Assembly (NCBI GenBank): GCA_958295485.1
Contig: OY282354.1
Location: 992,001-1,056,000, forward strand
Reading direction: 5' to 3'
DNA: 64,000 nucleotides
DNA from: an uncultured Gammaproteobacteria bacterium
GTDB lineage: Bacteria; Pseudomonadota; Gammaproteobacteria; Eutrophobiales; Eutrophobiaceae
The notes beneath the pieces are model-generated. The model ran no database searches and was not told where the DNA came from. It saw only the letters and a list, made by a program, of their open reading frames with translations. This document shows, in pieces, positions 16,639 to 25,399 of this stretch. The position numbers were made by a program, and so were the translations under genes. Positions within the stretch are counted from its first letter, which is position 1, and each line of letters begins with the position of its first letter.

Positions 16639-16748
16639 GCAGTAAATTCAGCTGCTTATCCACTTAAGTCAGTGTCCAGTTTTTCGGGGCCACCTCTTAC
16701 CTTACGACCGGAATAACATTTGTAACCAATAACACAGGAGGCTAAACT

Positions 16749-16871
16749 ATGGATGAATACCCGAATTTGGAGAGATTAATCAATACGGCATTCGCTGTAT
16801 TGATCGATGATGAAGACAAGGAAATCATTCAGGAAGAGTACGAACAACTGTGCGAACGGCTGTCCCGATAA
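16749..16871 (+). CDS. Small acidic protein, 40 residues
   Basis: ATG 16749 follows a strong ribosome-binding site (ACAGGAGG, 16734-16741). The product is acidic and helical (MDEYPNLERLINTAF, then DDEDKEIIQEEYEQL). I do not recognise it. It lies 22 bp before the next ORF, which has a very similar leader (ACAGGAGCC), so the two probably form a short operon. Close position beside an IS suggests accessory or phage-like origin. Confidence 0.5.
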   Translation: MDEYPNLERLINTAFAVLIDDEDKEIIQEEYEQLCERLSR

Positions 16872-16893
16872 ATCCTAAATACAGGAGCCAATA

Positions 16894-17319
16894 ATGGCAA
16901 AAGCAACACAGACTCTTGAATCTGCTCAGGTACAGCAGGAAGAATCCACGAACGGGCGTCGCCCGAAGTATCGTGAGTTGTATGAGGAACGGGGTAACCC
17001 GGACCACTGCGGCGACTGGCTGGCAAAGGAACTGGAAGGGAGATTCAGGTACGAGAAAGACGGCGAAGACCGTTTCGACCATGAGGCATTCACGGAAGTA
17101 CTAAAGGAGAATGGCGTCTCTTTGACCGGCAAGTGGGCAGACCTACCCAACTCTGGCCAACACGGCTGGCCTGGACGCTACCGGATGACCGGGAGGCTGC
17201 AACTGGAAATCGAAGTCACTAATAACGGAGTGTTGAAGATTGAAGGCGAGAGCATCAAGCCTCCGATGGACTGGATAAACGAGATGCTTGAGAAGCACAA
17301 TAAGCTCAGGGGGACCTGA
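16894..17319 (+). CDS. Hypothetical protein, 141 residues
   Basis: Not recognised. A good ribosome-binding site (AGGAG) precedes ATG 16894. The product is hydrophilic, with a disordered N-terminus (about 1-25), then a compact mixed region containing WLAKELEGRFRYEKDG and HGWPGRYRMTGRLQLEIEV, which resembles a small beta-rich domain. The neighbourhood (40-residue acidic ORF, IS3) suggests mobile or phage origin. Function unknown. Confidence 0.55.
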   Translation: MAKATQTLESAQVQQEESTNGRRPKYRELYEERGNPDHCGDWLAKELEGRFRYEKDGEDRFDHEAFTEVLKENGVSLTGKWADLPNSGQHGWPGRYRMTGRLQLEIEVTNNGVLKIEGESIKPPMDWINEMLEKHNKLRGT

Positions 17320-17413
17320 AGACTCGGAAGCGCACTGCTGCTGTAAAGGAAGTAAAAATAACAGTCTTAATCCCTTCTTAATCAGGTCTTCGTTTCATAC
17401 TTATGAGGAGAAA

Positions 17414-17488
17414 ATGTTAAAGACCTTGTTTCAATATCTATCTTACAGTGAAGCGCTGTTGCGGAAACAGGTGGCAAGCTTGCCGTGA
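17414..17488 (+). CDS. Possible 24-residue leader-like ORF
   Basis: ATG 17414 is preceded at good spacing by GAGGAG. It encodes a short, partly hydrophobic peptide (MLKTLFQYLSYSEALLR...) and stops at 17488. The 250-bp gap between the hypothetical protein and the flavin reductase contains nothing else that I can support. It may be chance. Confidence 0.2.
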   Translation: MLKTLFQYLSYSEALLRKQVASLP

Positions 17489-17566
17489 CCAGGATTAGTT
17501 TTTACTCTCTTTACGACACCCCCCTTAACCAGGGGTTTCCATGTCATAAGCCCGACTCCGGGTTTA

Positions 17567-18121
17567 TTAATACCAGGGGTACATGCTGTAATCCAGAGGT
17601 AGATCATCATAGTGTCCCATTGTCGTGGTAAACGCTCGTCTCGAGTAAAGCAGCGGCCTTAGTCCGTCGTTGACTATTACGTCTTTTATCTCGCCGATGA
17701 TGACTGCGTGGGTGTGGGCAACCAGCATCTCTTCAACGGCGCAATCAAAACCGGCCAGGGCTTCTTCCAGCACCGGCGCCCCGGTTACCAGTTCTATCCA
17801 TTTGCCGTACTTGAAATGGTCTTCATTTTTATCGCCTGACATGTCGGCGAAGCGTTTGGCGAGTTCTTCCTGGCTTTGTGCAAGTACGTTGACACTCATG
17901 CAACGGCTTTGCGCTATATGTTGAAAGCTGTTGCCGTTAAAATTTACACAGGCCAGCAAGCGCGGGGGTTCCGCTGAAAAAGAGCAGACCGCGCTTGCCG
18001 TTAATCCCGATTTTATTTTACCGTTGCGAGTGGCGATGATATTAACTGCGCCGGTCAGTTGCGCCATGCCGGCGCGAAACCGGTCAGCATCGATGTTGGT
18101 ATTCCGAAGAAATTTTTTCAC
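17567..18121 (-). CDS. Flavin reductase-like protein
   Basis: A 184-residue protein of the flavin_reduct (HpaC/NtaB-like) split-barrel family. Visible features are the FRAGMAQLTGAVNIIAT start of the fold, GLTASAVCSFSAEPPRLLACVN (flavin-binding region, about 38-60) and HTHAVIIGEI near 135-145. Such enzymes supply reduced FMN/FAD to two-component monooxygenases. No oxygenase partner lies beside it, so its client is unknown. It lies downstream of an exporter on the same strand, separated by a repeat cluster. Confidence 0.8.
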   Translation of the reverse strand: MKKFLRNTNIDADRFRAGMAQLTGAVNIIATRNGKIKSGLTASAVCSFSAEPPRLLACVNFNGNSFQHIAQSRCMSVNVLAQSQEELAKRFADMSGDKNEDHFKYGKWIELVTGAPVLEEALAGFDCAVEEMLVAHTHAVIIGEIKDVIVNDGLRPLLYSRRAFTTTMGHYDDLPLDYSMYPWY

Positions 18122-18213
18122 GGTTGTTGTATTGATTGAATATCTGTCGTTGATTATTTACCACTTGCGCAGAAAGTAATCAACCCGGCCCTGGGATAAG
18201 AGCCGGACAGGCT

Positions 18214-18435
18214 CATGCCGTCGCCGGCCTTGGGCAGGTCGCGTAGCCCAATATCATAATCACGGCCAGCGCCGGCATGGTCAGGATCATGCCGCCGCCG
18301 GCCCTGGGCAGATCGCACAGGCCAATACCATAATCATGACCAGCGCCGGCATGGTCAGGATCATGCCGCCGCCGGCCTTGGGCAGGTCGCGTAGCCCAAT
18401 ATCATAATCACGACCAGCGTCAGTATTGTCAGTAT
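18214..18435 (-). repeat. 74-bp tandem repeat, three copies, of an exporter gene's 3' end
   Basis: Copies begin at 18214, 18288 and 18362 with exact 74-bp spacing. The third copy is the real coding end of the Bcr/CflA exporter, and the other two lie beyond its stop codon (18361-18363). Copies differ at several positions (for example GCGTAGCCC versus GCACAGGCC), so the expansion is not recent. 74 is not a multiple of three, so the copies cannot extend the protein. Confidence 0.92.
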
Positions 18436-19536
18436 CATCGGCAACGCGGTGCCGTCGTGGATTATACTGACGGCAAGCGCCGCCAGCGCGCCTATGGCCA
18501 TTTCCGCGGCCACGATCATGGCCGCCGCCGCGCCGGTCCTCCTGTCGGTTGAATTCATGGCCAAAGTGGGTATCACGGCAAATATCGGCCCTTCGGCGAG
18601 TGCAATGAACGATATGGCGAATATTAAAGTGGCGGGGGTTTCCAATCCTGAAAACCAGATGACGAGCAACAGCAAAGCGCCGGGTATCGTTGTGTAAATA
18701 CCTGCCCGTAATATTGTTGCGGGGTCGTACTTCCTGGCTGCCCGGGTTGCCAGCAGACTACCGATTATATATGCAAGAATCAGTACCCCTTGATAGTAAC
18801 CAAAATGTTCGGTTGCCACGCCGTGGTTTTTAATCAGGATAAAGGGGCCGGCGATAATAAAGGCGAAGATGCCGCCGAGATTACAACCGGCGATAATGAT
18901 ATAAATCATAAACGCTTTGTTGGTGAGCAAGCCGAAGTAATCAGCAAAAATTTCCTTCGGGTTCAGCGCTTCATGGTCTTTTACGGTTGATTCTTTCAGA
19001 AACAGGTAAATCAGCAAGGTGACGAGCATTGCCAGGCTGGTCAGGAAATAAAAGTTCGTTCTCCAACCGAGATACACATGAATGTAACCGCCCAGGATGG
19101 GCGCAAGCGTCGGCGCGAAAGCGATCGCAATGCCATAGATGGCAAGCGCCCGTACCTGTTCCTTCTGGGTAAATATATCCCGGATGATAGCAAGTACAAC
19201 GACGCCCTCCACAGCGGCCGCTATCCCTTGAAATATCCGGGCAACGAGCAAGTGCCCGATGTCAGCGGCGCTGCCGCAGAGAAAGCTGGCTAAGGTAAAT
19301 CCGATTATGCCCCAGAGCAGGACCGGTCTTCTGCCGAACCGCTCCGATAAGGGGCCATGGATCAGGGTTGCGATACCGTAAGCCACTACATTGAGGCTTA
19401 CCGTTAATTTTACCAGCTCAGGGGTGGAGCCAAGCAACTCAGGCAGATGGGCCAGGCTTGGCGTATACAGGTCTGTCGACATCATGGTGATGGCGCTGGC
19501 TGCAACAAGGATCACGAGAACAATACGTTTATCCAT
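18361..19536 (-). CDS. Bcr/CflA-type multidrug MFS transporter
   Basis: A 391-residue, 12-helix inner-membrane exporter. The signature DLYTPSLAHLPELLG near the first loop and GPLSERFGRRPVLLWG (motif A, about 60-75) are typical of Bcr/CflA; GPFILI and the following segments match helices 7-8. It would export drugs or metabolites by proton antiport. Intact in length. Its 3' end is repeated twice more downstream. Confidence 0.88.
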   Translation of the reverse strand: MDKRIVLVILVAASAITMMSTDLYTPSLAHLPELLGSTPELVKLTVSLNVVAYGIATLIHGPLSERFGRRPVLLWGIIGFTLASFLCGSAADIGHLLVARIFQGIAAAVEGVVVLAIIRDIFTQKEQVRALAIYGIAIAFAPTLAPILGGYIHVYLGWRTNFYFLTSLAMLVTLLIYLFLKESTVKDHEALNPKEIFADYFGLLTNKAFMIYIIIAGCNLGGIFAFIIAGPFILIKNHGVATEHFGYYQGVLILAYIIGSLLATRAARKYDPATILRAGIYTTIPGALLLLVIWFSGLETPATLIFAISFIALAEGPIFAVIPTLAMNSTDRRTGAAAAMIVAAEMAIGALAALAVSIIHDGTALPMILTILTLVVIMILGYATCPRPAAA

Positions 19537-19588
19537 ACGCAGAAATTAAACCACCTCATCCCCCTTTTTAATAGTAAAATCTTGATTG

Positions 19589-20386
19589 ATGAATAATTCC
19601 GAAGCACACAATGAATATATGGAATTCCTGGAGACGCTGATTGAAAAAGCCGGTGAGATTTCACTGAAATACTTTCGCAGCGACCTGACAGTGACCGACA
19701 AAAATACTGCCGGAGATAAATTTGATCCTGTCACCCGGGCGGACAAAGAAGTAGAGGCGTTTATCCGGGAGAGAATTTCAGAAAAATACCCTGACCACGC
19801 CATCGTTGGAGAAGAGTTTGGGGCAAAGAGAAACGAGGGTTCTCATACCTGGTTGATTGATCCCATTGACGGCACCCGGGGTTTCATCTCAGGCTCGCCC
19901 ATGTGGGGGGTGCTGACAGGACTGAAAGAGGCTGAGGAATGTCTGGTCGGCGCCCTGCGTCAACCTTACGTTAAAGAAACCTATGTAGGGAACGGCAAGA
20001 CGGCTTATTTTATACAGGCGGGAAAACGCGCCCGGATGAAAGTGCGCCGGCGTGAGAGCTTGAGTGATGCCATTGTATGTTGTACGCATCCCAGCATGTA
20101 CCCCACGGAGGAATCACGGGAAAAGTTCATGCGCGTGATTTCAAAATGTCAGTTTTCCCGGTTTGGGACGGAGTGTCTCGGCTACGGGATGCTGGCCAGT
20201 GGTTACGTTGACCTGGTCGTTGAAGGCGGGCTGTCGGCCTATGACATCATGCCCTTGATACCTATTGTTGAAGGCGCCGGCGGAATCGTTACCGACTGGC
20301 AGGGCAATACGGCAATAAACGGGGGATTTATCATCGCCGCGGGCAACAAAAAATTACATGACGAAGTCATGGAGTTATTGAACTGA
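19589..20386 (+). CDS. Inositol-monophosphatase-family phosphatase (HisN-like)
   Basis: A 265-residue Mg2+-dependent phosphatase. Metal-binding motifs are GEE (residues 74-76), DPIDGT (91-96) and the C-terminal YDIMPLIPIVEGAGG. WLIDPIDGTRGF with the following GSPMWG resembles HisN-type histidinol-phosphatases more than SuhB. It would release phosphate from histidinol phosphate or a related sugar/polyol phosphate. ATG 19589 is chosen; TTG three bases before is an alternative. It is divergent from the exporter gene. Confidence 0.82.
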   Translation: MNNSEAHNEYMEFLETLIEKAGEISLKYFRSDLTVTDKNTAGDKFDPVTRADKEVEAFIRERISEKYPDHAIVGEEFGAKRNEGSHTWLIDPIDGTRGFISGSPMWGVLTGLKEAEECLVGALRQPYVKETYVGNGKTAYFIQAGKRARMKVRRRESLSDAIVCCTHPSMYPTEESREKFMRVISKCQFSRFGTECLGYGMLASGYVDLVVEGGLSAYDIMPLIPIVEGAGGIVTDWQGNTAINGGFIIAAGNKKLHDEVMELLN

Positions 20387-20540
20387 TTTGCTGGTTCCCC
20401 TGATTTTCATGCCGTCGTTGGCGAGGGTATACTCCCTCGACCATCGCTACGGCTATGGTTTCAGTCACAGGCGCCCGCCAACGACAAAACAGGCGTTGGG
20501 GAATGTCGGCAACTGGCGCAATATCCGGGTCAAGCGACGC

Positions 20541-22547
20541 TCATTTTGCCCGGCGGCGTTTGTTGGGGTTCGTTGTCCCCTGGCCAAACCCTGGCGTCGG
20601 CTTGGTGGGCAGCTTTACTGTTGCTGACAGGTTGGGGAACGGATCCGTTTTGTGGGGTATTGCCATGGCGTTGACGAAGTATTCCTGAAATTTTGGTTCG
20701 ACTGCGGTCTCGATTTTTTCTATTTGCCTGACCGTAGTTTCAATCTCATCCCTGGATTCATTATTCAGTAAAGCGATTCTCGCCCCGGTGCTTGCGGCGT
20801 TGCCAATGGAGGCAACCTGCTGTAGCGGGCAATCCGGGATCATGCCAAGCGTCATGGCATGTTTGACGTCTATGTGGCTGCCGAACGCCCCGGCCAATCG
20901 TATCCGCCCCACCGACTTGATTTCCATCCTGTCCATCAGCAGCTTGACACCGGCATACAAGGCGGCCTTGGCAAGCTGTATTTGCCTTATGTCATTCTGC
21001 GTGATGGAAATGGTGGAGGCGTTGCGATACAGGATAAAGGAGAAAGTGCGATTATCCGGGATGATGCAATCCGTCTTGTCGGCCAGGTTGCCGTCGATGA
21101 CGCCGTCGCTGCTCAGTATCCCGGACAAGTACATTTCCGCCACGGCTTCTATGATGCCCGAACCGCAAATGCCGGTTACACCTGCGGGTGAAATGAAATC
21201 CTCGAAACCGGGCTCATCGGACCACAGGTCCGACCCGATTACCTTGACCTTGGCCTTCAGTGTTTCCGGGTCAATCCGAACCCGCTCTATGGCGCCGGGG
21301 GCCGCCCGTTGGCCGCAACTGATTTGCGCCCCTTCAAACGCCGGTCCCGTCGGGCTCGAACACGCCAGCAGGCGTTGCCGATTGCCCAACACGATTTCCG
21401 CGTTGGTGCCGATGTCTATGAGCAGGCTGACGTCATCGTGAACATGGGGTTGTTCAGATAGAATTATCCCGGCCGTATCAGCCCCGACGTGACCGGCGAT
21501 ACAGGGAAGAATATAGGCGTTTCCCCCCGGGTTGATATTGATCGCAAGCTCTTTTGCGTCTATGTAAATGGCAGTATCAATCGCCAGGGCAAACGGCGCG
21601 CCGCCGAGCTCAACGGGACTGACGCCCAGCAGCAGGTGATGCATGATGGGGTTGCCTACAAGCGTGATGCCGACAATATCGTTGGGAGAGATATTGGCCT
21701 CGCTGCTGATCTGCAAAATAAGTTTATTTATCCCTTCCCGCACTGCCTGGGTCATTTCATTGGCGCCTTCCGGGCGCATCATGACGTAAGATACCCTGCT
21801 CATAAGGTCTTCGCCAAAGCGGATTTGCGGGTTCATCATGCCATTTGAACCGATTACTTCGCCGCTGATTAAATCGCAAAGGTGCGCTGCGATCGTGGTT
21901 GAACCGACGTCTATGGCAAGGCCGTAAACGGCGCCCTTGTATCCCGGCCATACGGCGATTATTTCTTTACCCTGGTGTATCGCCGCCGTGACCGACCATT
22001 TGCCTTTCCTTAGTGCCGGCTGTATGTCTTTCAGCACGGCGGGGCGCCACGTCAGGTCCGCGAAGCCCCATTGCTGGTGCAGCGCCTCCATCAACCTTGT
22101 CAGGTCACCCCTGGGTTCATACATATAGGCTTCCTGCACCTCCACAAAGTGCAAGTGGATGACCGGGTCGAGTATGATGTCCCGTTGTTCCGCTTTCTTG
22201 CGCACAAGCTGGCGATGGACCTGGCTTTCCGGTGGGACGTCTATGAGCAGGTCGCCCTGGATTGTCGTATGGCAGCTCAGGCGGCGTCCCGGTTGCAGTT
22301 GTTTTTTTCGTTTTGCATAAGCCAGCTCGGTCGCGCTTACCGGGGAGAGATGTTCCTTTTTAGACGTGATGCCGTGCTTGGGGAAATCGCCCTCGCTGCA
22401 TAATATTTGACAGCGACCGCATAAGCCGCGCCCCCCACAGACCGAATCGATGTCAACGCCCAACTCGCGGGCCGCTTCCAATAACGGCGTGCCCAACCGG
22501 AACGTGCCCCTTCGTCCTGACGGCGTAAATACAACCTTAGCCCGCAT
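20541..22547 (-). CDS. ASKHA-domain ferredoxin: reductive activase of corrinoid proteins
   Basis: A 668-residue protein of the RACo/RamA-like type (DUF4445). The N-terminal [2Fe-2S] ferredoxin domain (about 1-90) has Cys ligands in VCGGRGLCGRC and RLSC. A middle linker is followed by an ASKHA/actin-like ATPase domain (GLAIDVGSTTIAAHL near 208-222, LIDIGTNAEIVLG, GICGSGIIEAVAEMY). It reactivates Co(II) corrinoid to Co(I) using ATP after accidental oxidation. It is the last gene of the minus-strand corrinoid operon. The C-terminal 30 residues, rich in Pro/Lys/Thr, look like a low-complexity extension. Confidence 0.85.
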   Translation of the reverse strand: MRAKVVFTPSGRRGTFRLGTPLLEAARELGVDIDSVCGGRGLCGRCQILCSEGDFPKHGITSKKEHLSPVSATELAYAKRKKQLQPGRRLSCHTTIQGDLLIDVPPESQVHRQLVRKKAEQRDIILDPVIHLHFVEVQEAYMYEPRGDLTRLMEALHQQWGFADLTWRPAVLKDIQPALRKGKWSVTAAIHQGKEIIAVWPGYKGAVYGLAIDVGSTTIAAHLCDLISGEVIGSNGMMNPQIRFGEDLMSRVSYVMMRPEGANEMTQAVREGINKLILQISSEANISPNDIVGITLVGNPIMHHLLLGVSPVELGGAPFALAIDTAIYIDAKELAININPGGNAYILPCIAGHVGADTAGIILSEQPHVHDDVSLLIDIGTNAEIVLGNRQRLLACSSPTGPAFEGAQISCGQRAAPGAIERVRIDPETLKAKVKVIGSDLWSDEPGFEDFISPAGVTGICGSGIIEAVAEMYLSGILSSDGVIDGNLADKTDCIIPDNRTFSFILYRNASTISITQNDIRQIQLAKAALYAGVKLLMDRMEIKSVGRIRLAGAFGSHIDVKHAMTLGMIPDCPLQQVASIGNAASTGARIALLNNESRDEIETTVRQIEKIETAVEPKFQEYFVNAMAIPHKTDPFPNLSATVKLPTKPTPGFGQGTTNPNKRRRAK

Positions 22548-22615
22548 ATCTCACCAAGTCGCTGATTGCCAAAGGAAATTTCTTTATTGTCAATGACATC
22601 GGGATCACATCCCAT

Positions 22616-22899
22616 TTTGTCGCCAACACATACTGCGCCTGACGCGCCCTCGCAAAAGCCCCCCTGACTTCCCCTTGTGAGGGGAGGATTATGGTCATGG
22701 GGCGCATGGCGTCATCCAGGTTTTCCCTCTTGGTTCCCCTTGCCAGGGGGAGGGCTATGGCGCATGGCATCATTCAGATTTTCCTCTTGACTCCCCTTGT
22801 CAGGGGGAGGGCTATGGTCATGGGACGCATGGCGTCATTCAGGTTTTCCCCTTGGCTCCCCTTGTCAGGGGGAGGATTGTAGTGGCGGGCACGGGACCC
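22616..22899 (-). repeat. Cluster of CCCCTTGTCAGGGGG palindromic repeats
   Basis: Four units of about 60 bp alternate between palindrome cores (near 22670-22685, 22736-22751, 22794-22809, 22857-22872) and a shared arm containing ATGG(T/C)(C/G)ATGG, GCATGGCGTCATTCAGGTTTTCC. Core relatives occur at 25709-25726, 42791-42806 (inside soxA) and 63955-63970 (inside a sulfotransferase gene). No gene lies in this gap between the activase and the methyl-THF methyltransferase. Confidence 0.85.
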
Positions 22900-23817
22900 T
22901 TAGCCGGGGTCTGCTTTTTGTCGGCGCCGGCGGGGTCTTTCCCGGCGGCCGTTCTCCACCCCTGTCCCGGCAACGGGTTCACGGTATTTTCTTATCCAAC
23001 GGGCGCAATCCGGGTCGTGGCCCATCATGACGTCAGCGCCAAGCACCGCCTGCATCACTTCACCATGCAGGGGGTTGGTAATTGCCGAGGTCATGCCGGC
23101 GCCGATGGCCATGGTAAGAAAGGCGCTGTTGATGCCGTTTCGATTGGGCAGCCCGAAACTGACGTTGGACGCCCCGCAGGTCGTATTTACTTTTAATTCT
23201 TGCCGCAGCCGCCTGACGATATGCATGACTTGCCGGCCAGCCGTATTGATCGCCCCGATCGGCATTACCAGCGGGTCAACCACGACGTTGCTGTGATGGA
23301 TTCCGTAGTCCGCAGCCCGTTCCACGATTTTTTTGGCAACCTCAAAACGCACGTCCGGGTCTTCCGATATGCCCGTCTCATCATTGGAAATGGCCACCAC
23401 CGCCGCCTTATGCCTGGCAATTAGGGGCAGCACCGATTCCAGCCGTTCTTCTTCGCCCGTCACGGAATTGACCAGCGCCTTGCCCTGGTAAACGGCCAGG
23501 CCGGATTCCAAGGCCGCCACGATGGAAGAATCGATGGACAGGGGAACATCGGTAATCGACTGCACCAGCTTGACCGCCTCCGCCAAAATGGCCGGCTCAT
23601 CCGCCAGCGGGATACCGGCGTTTACGTCCAGCATGTGGGCGCCGGCCCCAACCTGCGCGACAGTATCCGCTTCCACCCGGCTGTAATCGCCCATTTTCAT
23701 TTCCTCGGCTAATACTTTACGTCCGGTCGGGTTAATCCGCTCACCAATGATCACAAAGGGTCGATCAAAACCGATGACGACTTTTTTATTCGCCGAACTG
23801 ATTACTGTCTCTGTCAT
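22900..23817 (-). CDS. Methyl-tetrahydrofolate:corrinoid methyltransferase
   Basis: A 305-residue TIM-barrel protein of the pterin-binding (DHPS-like/AcsE, MtvA) family. Signatures: INPTGRK (about 28-34), DVNAGIP (about 64-70), SIDSS, NSVTGEEE, DPLVMPIG and TTCGASNVSFGLPNR. It moves a methyl group between methyl-corrinoid and tetrahydrofolate, here most likely from the corrinoid to THF during demethylation. The last 25 residues (GRRERPRRRRQKADPG) are Arg-rich, lie on palindromic repeat DNA, and probably represent a repeat-derived extension. Confidence 0.88.
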   Translation of the reverse strand: MTETVISSANKKVVIGFDRPFVIIGERINPTGRKVLAEEMKMGDYSRVEADTVAQVGAGAHMLDVNAGIPLADEPAILAEAVKLVQSITDVPLSIDSSIVAALESGLAVYQGKALVNSVTGEEERLESVLPLIARHKAAVVAISNDETGISEDPDVRFEVAKKIVERAADYGIHHSNVVVDPLVMPIGAINTAGRQVMHIVRRLRQELKVNTTCGASNVSFGLPNRNGINSAFLTMAIGAGMTSAITNPLHGEVMQAVLGADVMMGHDPDCARWIRKYREPVAGTGVENGRRERPRRRRQKADPG

Positions 23818-23824
23818 TATTTAT

Positions 23825-23912
23825 CTCCGGGCTACATCCACAGGGGCAGACCTCCGCGCCTGCCCCTGTGGCTGGGCAACCTCAGGTAAGAGGGGCAACC
23901 ACGGGGGGCGCC
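23825..23912. repeat. GC-rich palindrome (GGGGCAGG...CCTGCCCC type)
   Basis: CACAGGGGCAGACC and its mate CGCCTGCCCCTGTGG form a long hairpin at about 23837-23872, followed by GGGGCAACCACGGGGGGCGCCCC. Related sequence occurs at 38173-38200, 40905-40930, 42358-42425 and inside soxA near 45805-45830. It fills the gap between two genes of the corrinoid operon. Confidence 0.65.
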
Positions 23913-23913
23913 C

Positions 23914-24918
23914 CTATGCTGTTTTCTGGTAAGCGATACCGGGATGCCACGGCGTTCTGCCCTCCAATATGCCCGTTGACTCTACGATCTCCGCCACCCG
24001 GCGCTCCTGTTTGTAGGCCATGATATGGACGCCGTGCACCCCTTCGATTTCACGGGCCTGGCGAATCATGTCCTTGCATATATCGACACCCTCCTGGGCT
24101 TGGTCCCCGGCGCCTTTCAGACGTTCGATAACCGCGTCCGGTATATGAACGCCGGCAACATGGGTGCGCACCCATTCCGCCGATCGGGCTGATGCCAATG
24201 GGCCTACACCGGCCATGATGTATACCTTCTCATGCAGTCCGAGATCACGGACTCGCGCCATGTATTGCTTGAACATCTCGATATCAAAGCAATACTGGGT
24301 TTGTATGAACTGGGCGCCGGCGTCGATTTTCCGGGCAAGCCGCAAGGGGCGAAAATCGCGGGGCGCGGCAAACGGATTGGCTGCGGCGCCTATGAATACC
24401 GGTGGTGGACTGGTAATTCTGCGGCCACTCATGAACCGGCTGTCATCGCGCATGCCGCGTATCATCCCCAATGCCGTCATGCAATCCAGGTCGAATACCG
24501 GTTTTGCCTGGGGATGATCGCCCGACTCCACCCCGTCACCGGTGAGGCATAAGATATTTGCCACGCCCATTGCCGATGCCCCCAGCACGTCCCCCTGTAT
24601 TGCTATGCGATTTTTATCCCGGCAGGATACCTGCATGACCATCGCGTATCCATGCCGGGTTAACAGTGAACACATGCCGACGCTGGACATGTGGCAATTG
24701 GCGCCCGACCCGTCCGTGGCGTTGATGGCGTCCACGTATCCGTCGAATATGCGGGCGCGTTCATAGACTTCGGCGGGGTCGGCTGAATCCGGCGGCGCGA
24801 TTTCGGCTGTCACCGCAAATCTGCCGGCCCGCAATACCCGCTCTAATCGACCGGGCGAAACATGTCCCGGCAGGATCGGCAGGTTTTCACCCGCCATAGG
24901 TTCATCTTCGAATAACAT
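23914..24918 (-). CDS. Methylenetetrahydrofolate reductase (MetF-like)
   Basis: A 334-residue TIM-barrel flavoprotein. AVTAEIAPPDSADP is the N-terminal strand signature; INATDGSGAN, ANILCLTGDG (flavin/folate region) and AGAQFIQTQYCFD are characteristic. In this operon it would run in the oxidative direction, turning methyl-THF from demethylation into methylene-THF for C1 assimilation or oxidation. It follows the MetV-like gene with only 3 bases between them, so both are surely co-expressed; the start could also be the MAGEN Met eight codons in. Confidence 0.88.
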   Translation of the reverse strand: MLFEDEPMAGENLPILPGHVSPGRLERVLRAGRFAVTAEIAPPDSADPAEVYERARIFDGYVDAINATDGSGANCHMSSVGMCSLLTRHGYAMVMQVSCRDKNRIAIQGDVLGASAMGVANILCLTGDGVESGDHPQAKPVFDLDCMTALGMIRGMRDDSRFMSGRRITSPPPVFIGAAANPFAAPRDFRPLRLARKIDAGAQFIQTQYCFDIEMFKQYMARVRDLGLHEKVYIMAGVGPLASARSAEWVRTHVAGVHIPDAVIERLKGAGDQAQEGVDICKDMIRQAREIEGVHGVHIMAYKQERRVAEIVESTGILEGRTPWHPGIAYQKTA

Positions 24919-24921
24919 GAC

Positions 24922-25395
24922 CTATTGCAAAGATTCCAATTCCGGATGAGCATGATGTTTTCGGACTTCCCTCAGCCAGGCCGAGGTGTTCTTGAGACGC
25001 GCGTCAACCGGCGGCCGCACAAATTTTACAACCCGTTCGTGTTTATCTATTCGCTGCTGACCCTCCATGGCGACCACCCAGACACAAGGCATGTCAGGTT
25101 TGACCTCGCAGCCGCCATCAGGCCGGACCCCGCCACAGGGCCCATTCCTCATGGCCTTGGGGCAGTTCATCGGACAGGACATGCCGGTATAACTCAGGGT
25201 GCATTGGCCGCAGGATTGGGAGTCGAACAGAAAACCTTTTATGATTTTTTCAATAGCGAGAAAGAACTTGTCCAAACGCGCATAGCCGATGCGCGCAAAC
25301 AATGGATGAAGCAGGATGAGATTTCTCAGCAATACTTCATAAAACCTGTTTAGCCACCTGGCATTGCGCGCCGACCAGAGGCGCATTTTGTACAT
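24922..25395 (-). CDS. MetV-like methylene-THF reductase C-terminal domain protein
   Basis: A 157-residue protein with a Cys-rich centre: QSCGQCTLSYTGMSCPMNCPK and NGPCGGVRPDGGCEV. This is the MTHFR_C (zinc/Fe-S binding, MetV) family that partners MetF-type subunits in non-canonical methylene-THF reductases. The N-terminal 50 residues are basic and amphipathic. It sits 4-5 bp from genes on both sides, in keeping with a complex with the MetF-like protein. The electron carrier used is not visible. Confidence 0.78.
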   Translation of the reverse strand: MYKMRLWSARNARWLNRFYEVLLRNLILLHPLFARIGYARLDKFFLAIEKIIKGFLFDSQSCGQCTLSYTGMSCPMNCPKAMRNGPCGGVRPDGGCEVKPDMPCVWVVAMEGQQRIDKHERVVKFVRPPVDARLKNTSAWLREVRKHHAHPELESLQ

Positions 25396-25399
25396 CGGT

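Larger units (their letters stand above)
15421..16697 (-). mobile_element. IS3-family insertion sequence, about 1.28 kb
   Basis: Terminal inverted repeats begin AGAGGTGGCCCCG (15421-15433) and end CGGGGCCACCTCT (16685-16697). Weaker matching continues inside (CTG.ACA, then CTTAAGTGGAT..GCAGC on both sides). Inside lie orfA and orfB on the minus strand. No convincing target duplication is visible (flanks GAC and TAC), so exact ends may differ by a few bases. The element sits between an AT-rich RTX gene and two small accessory ORFs. Confidence 0.85.
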
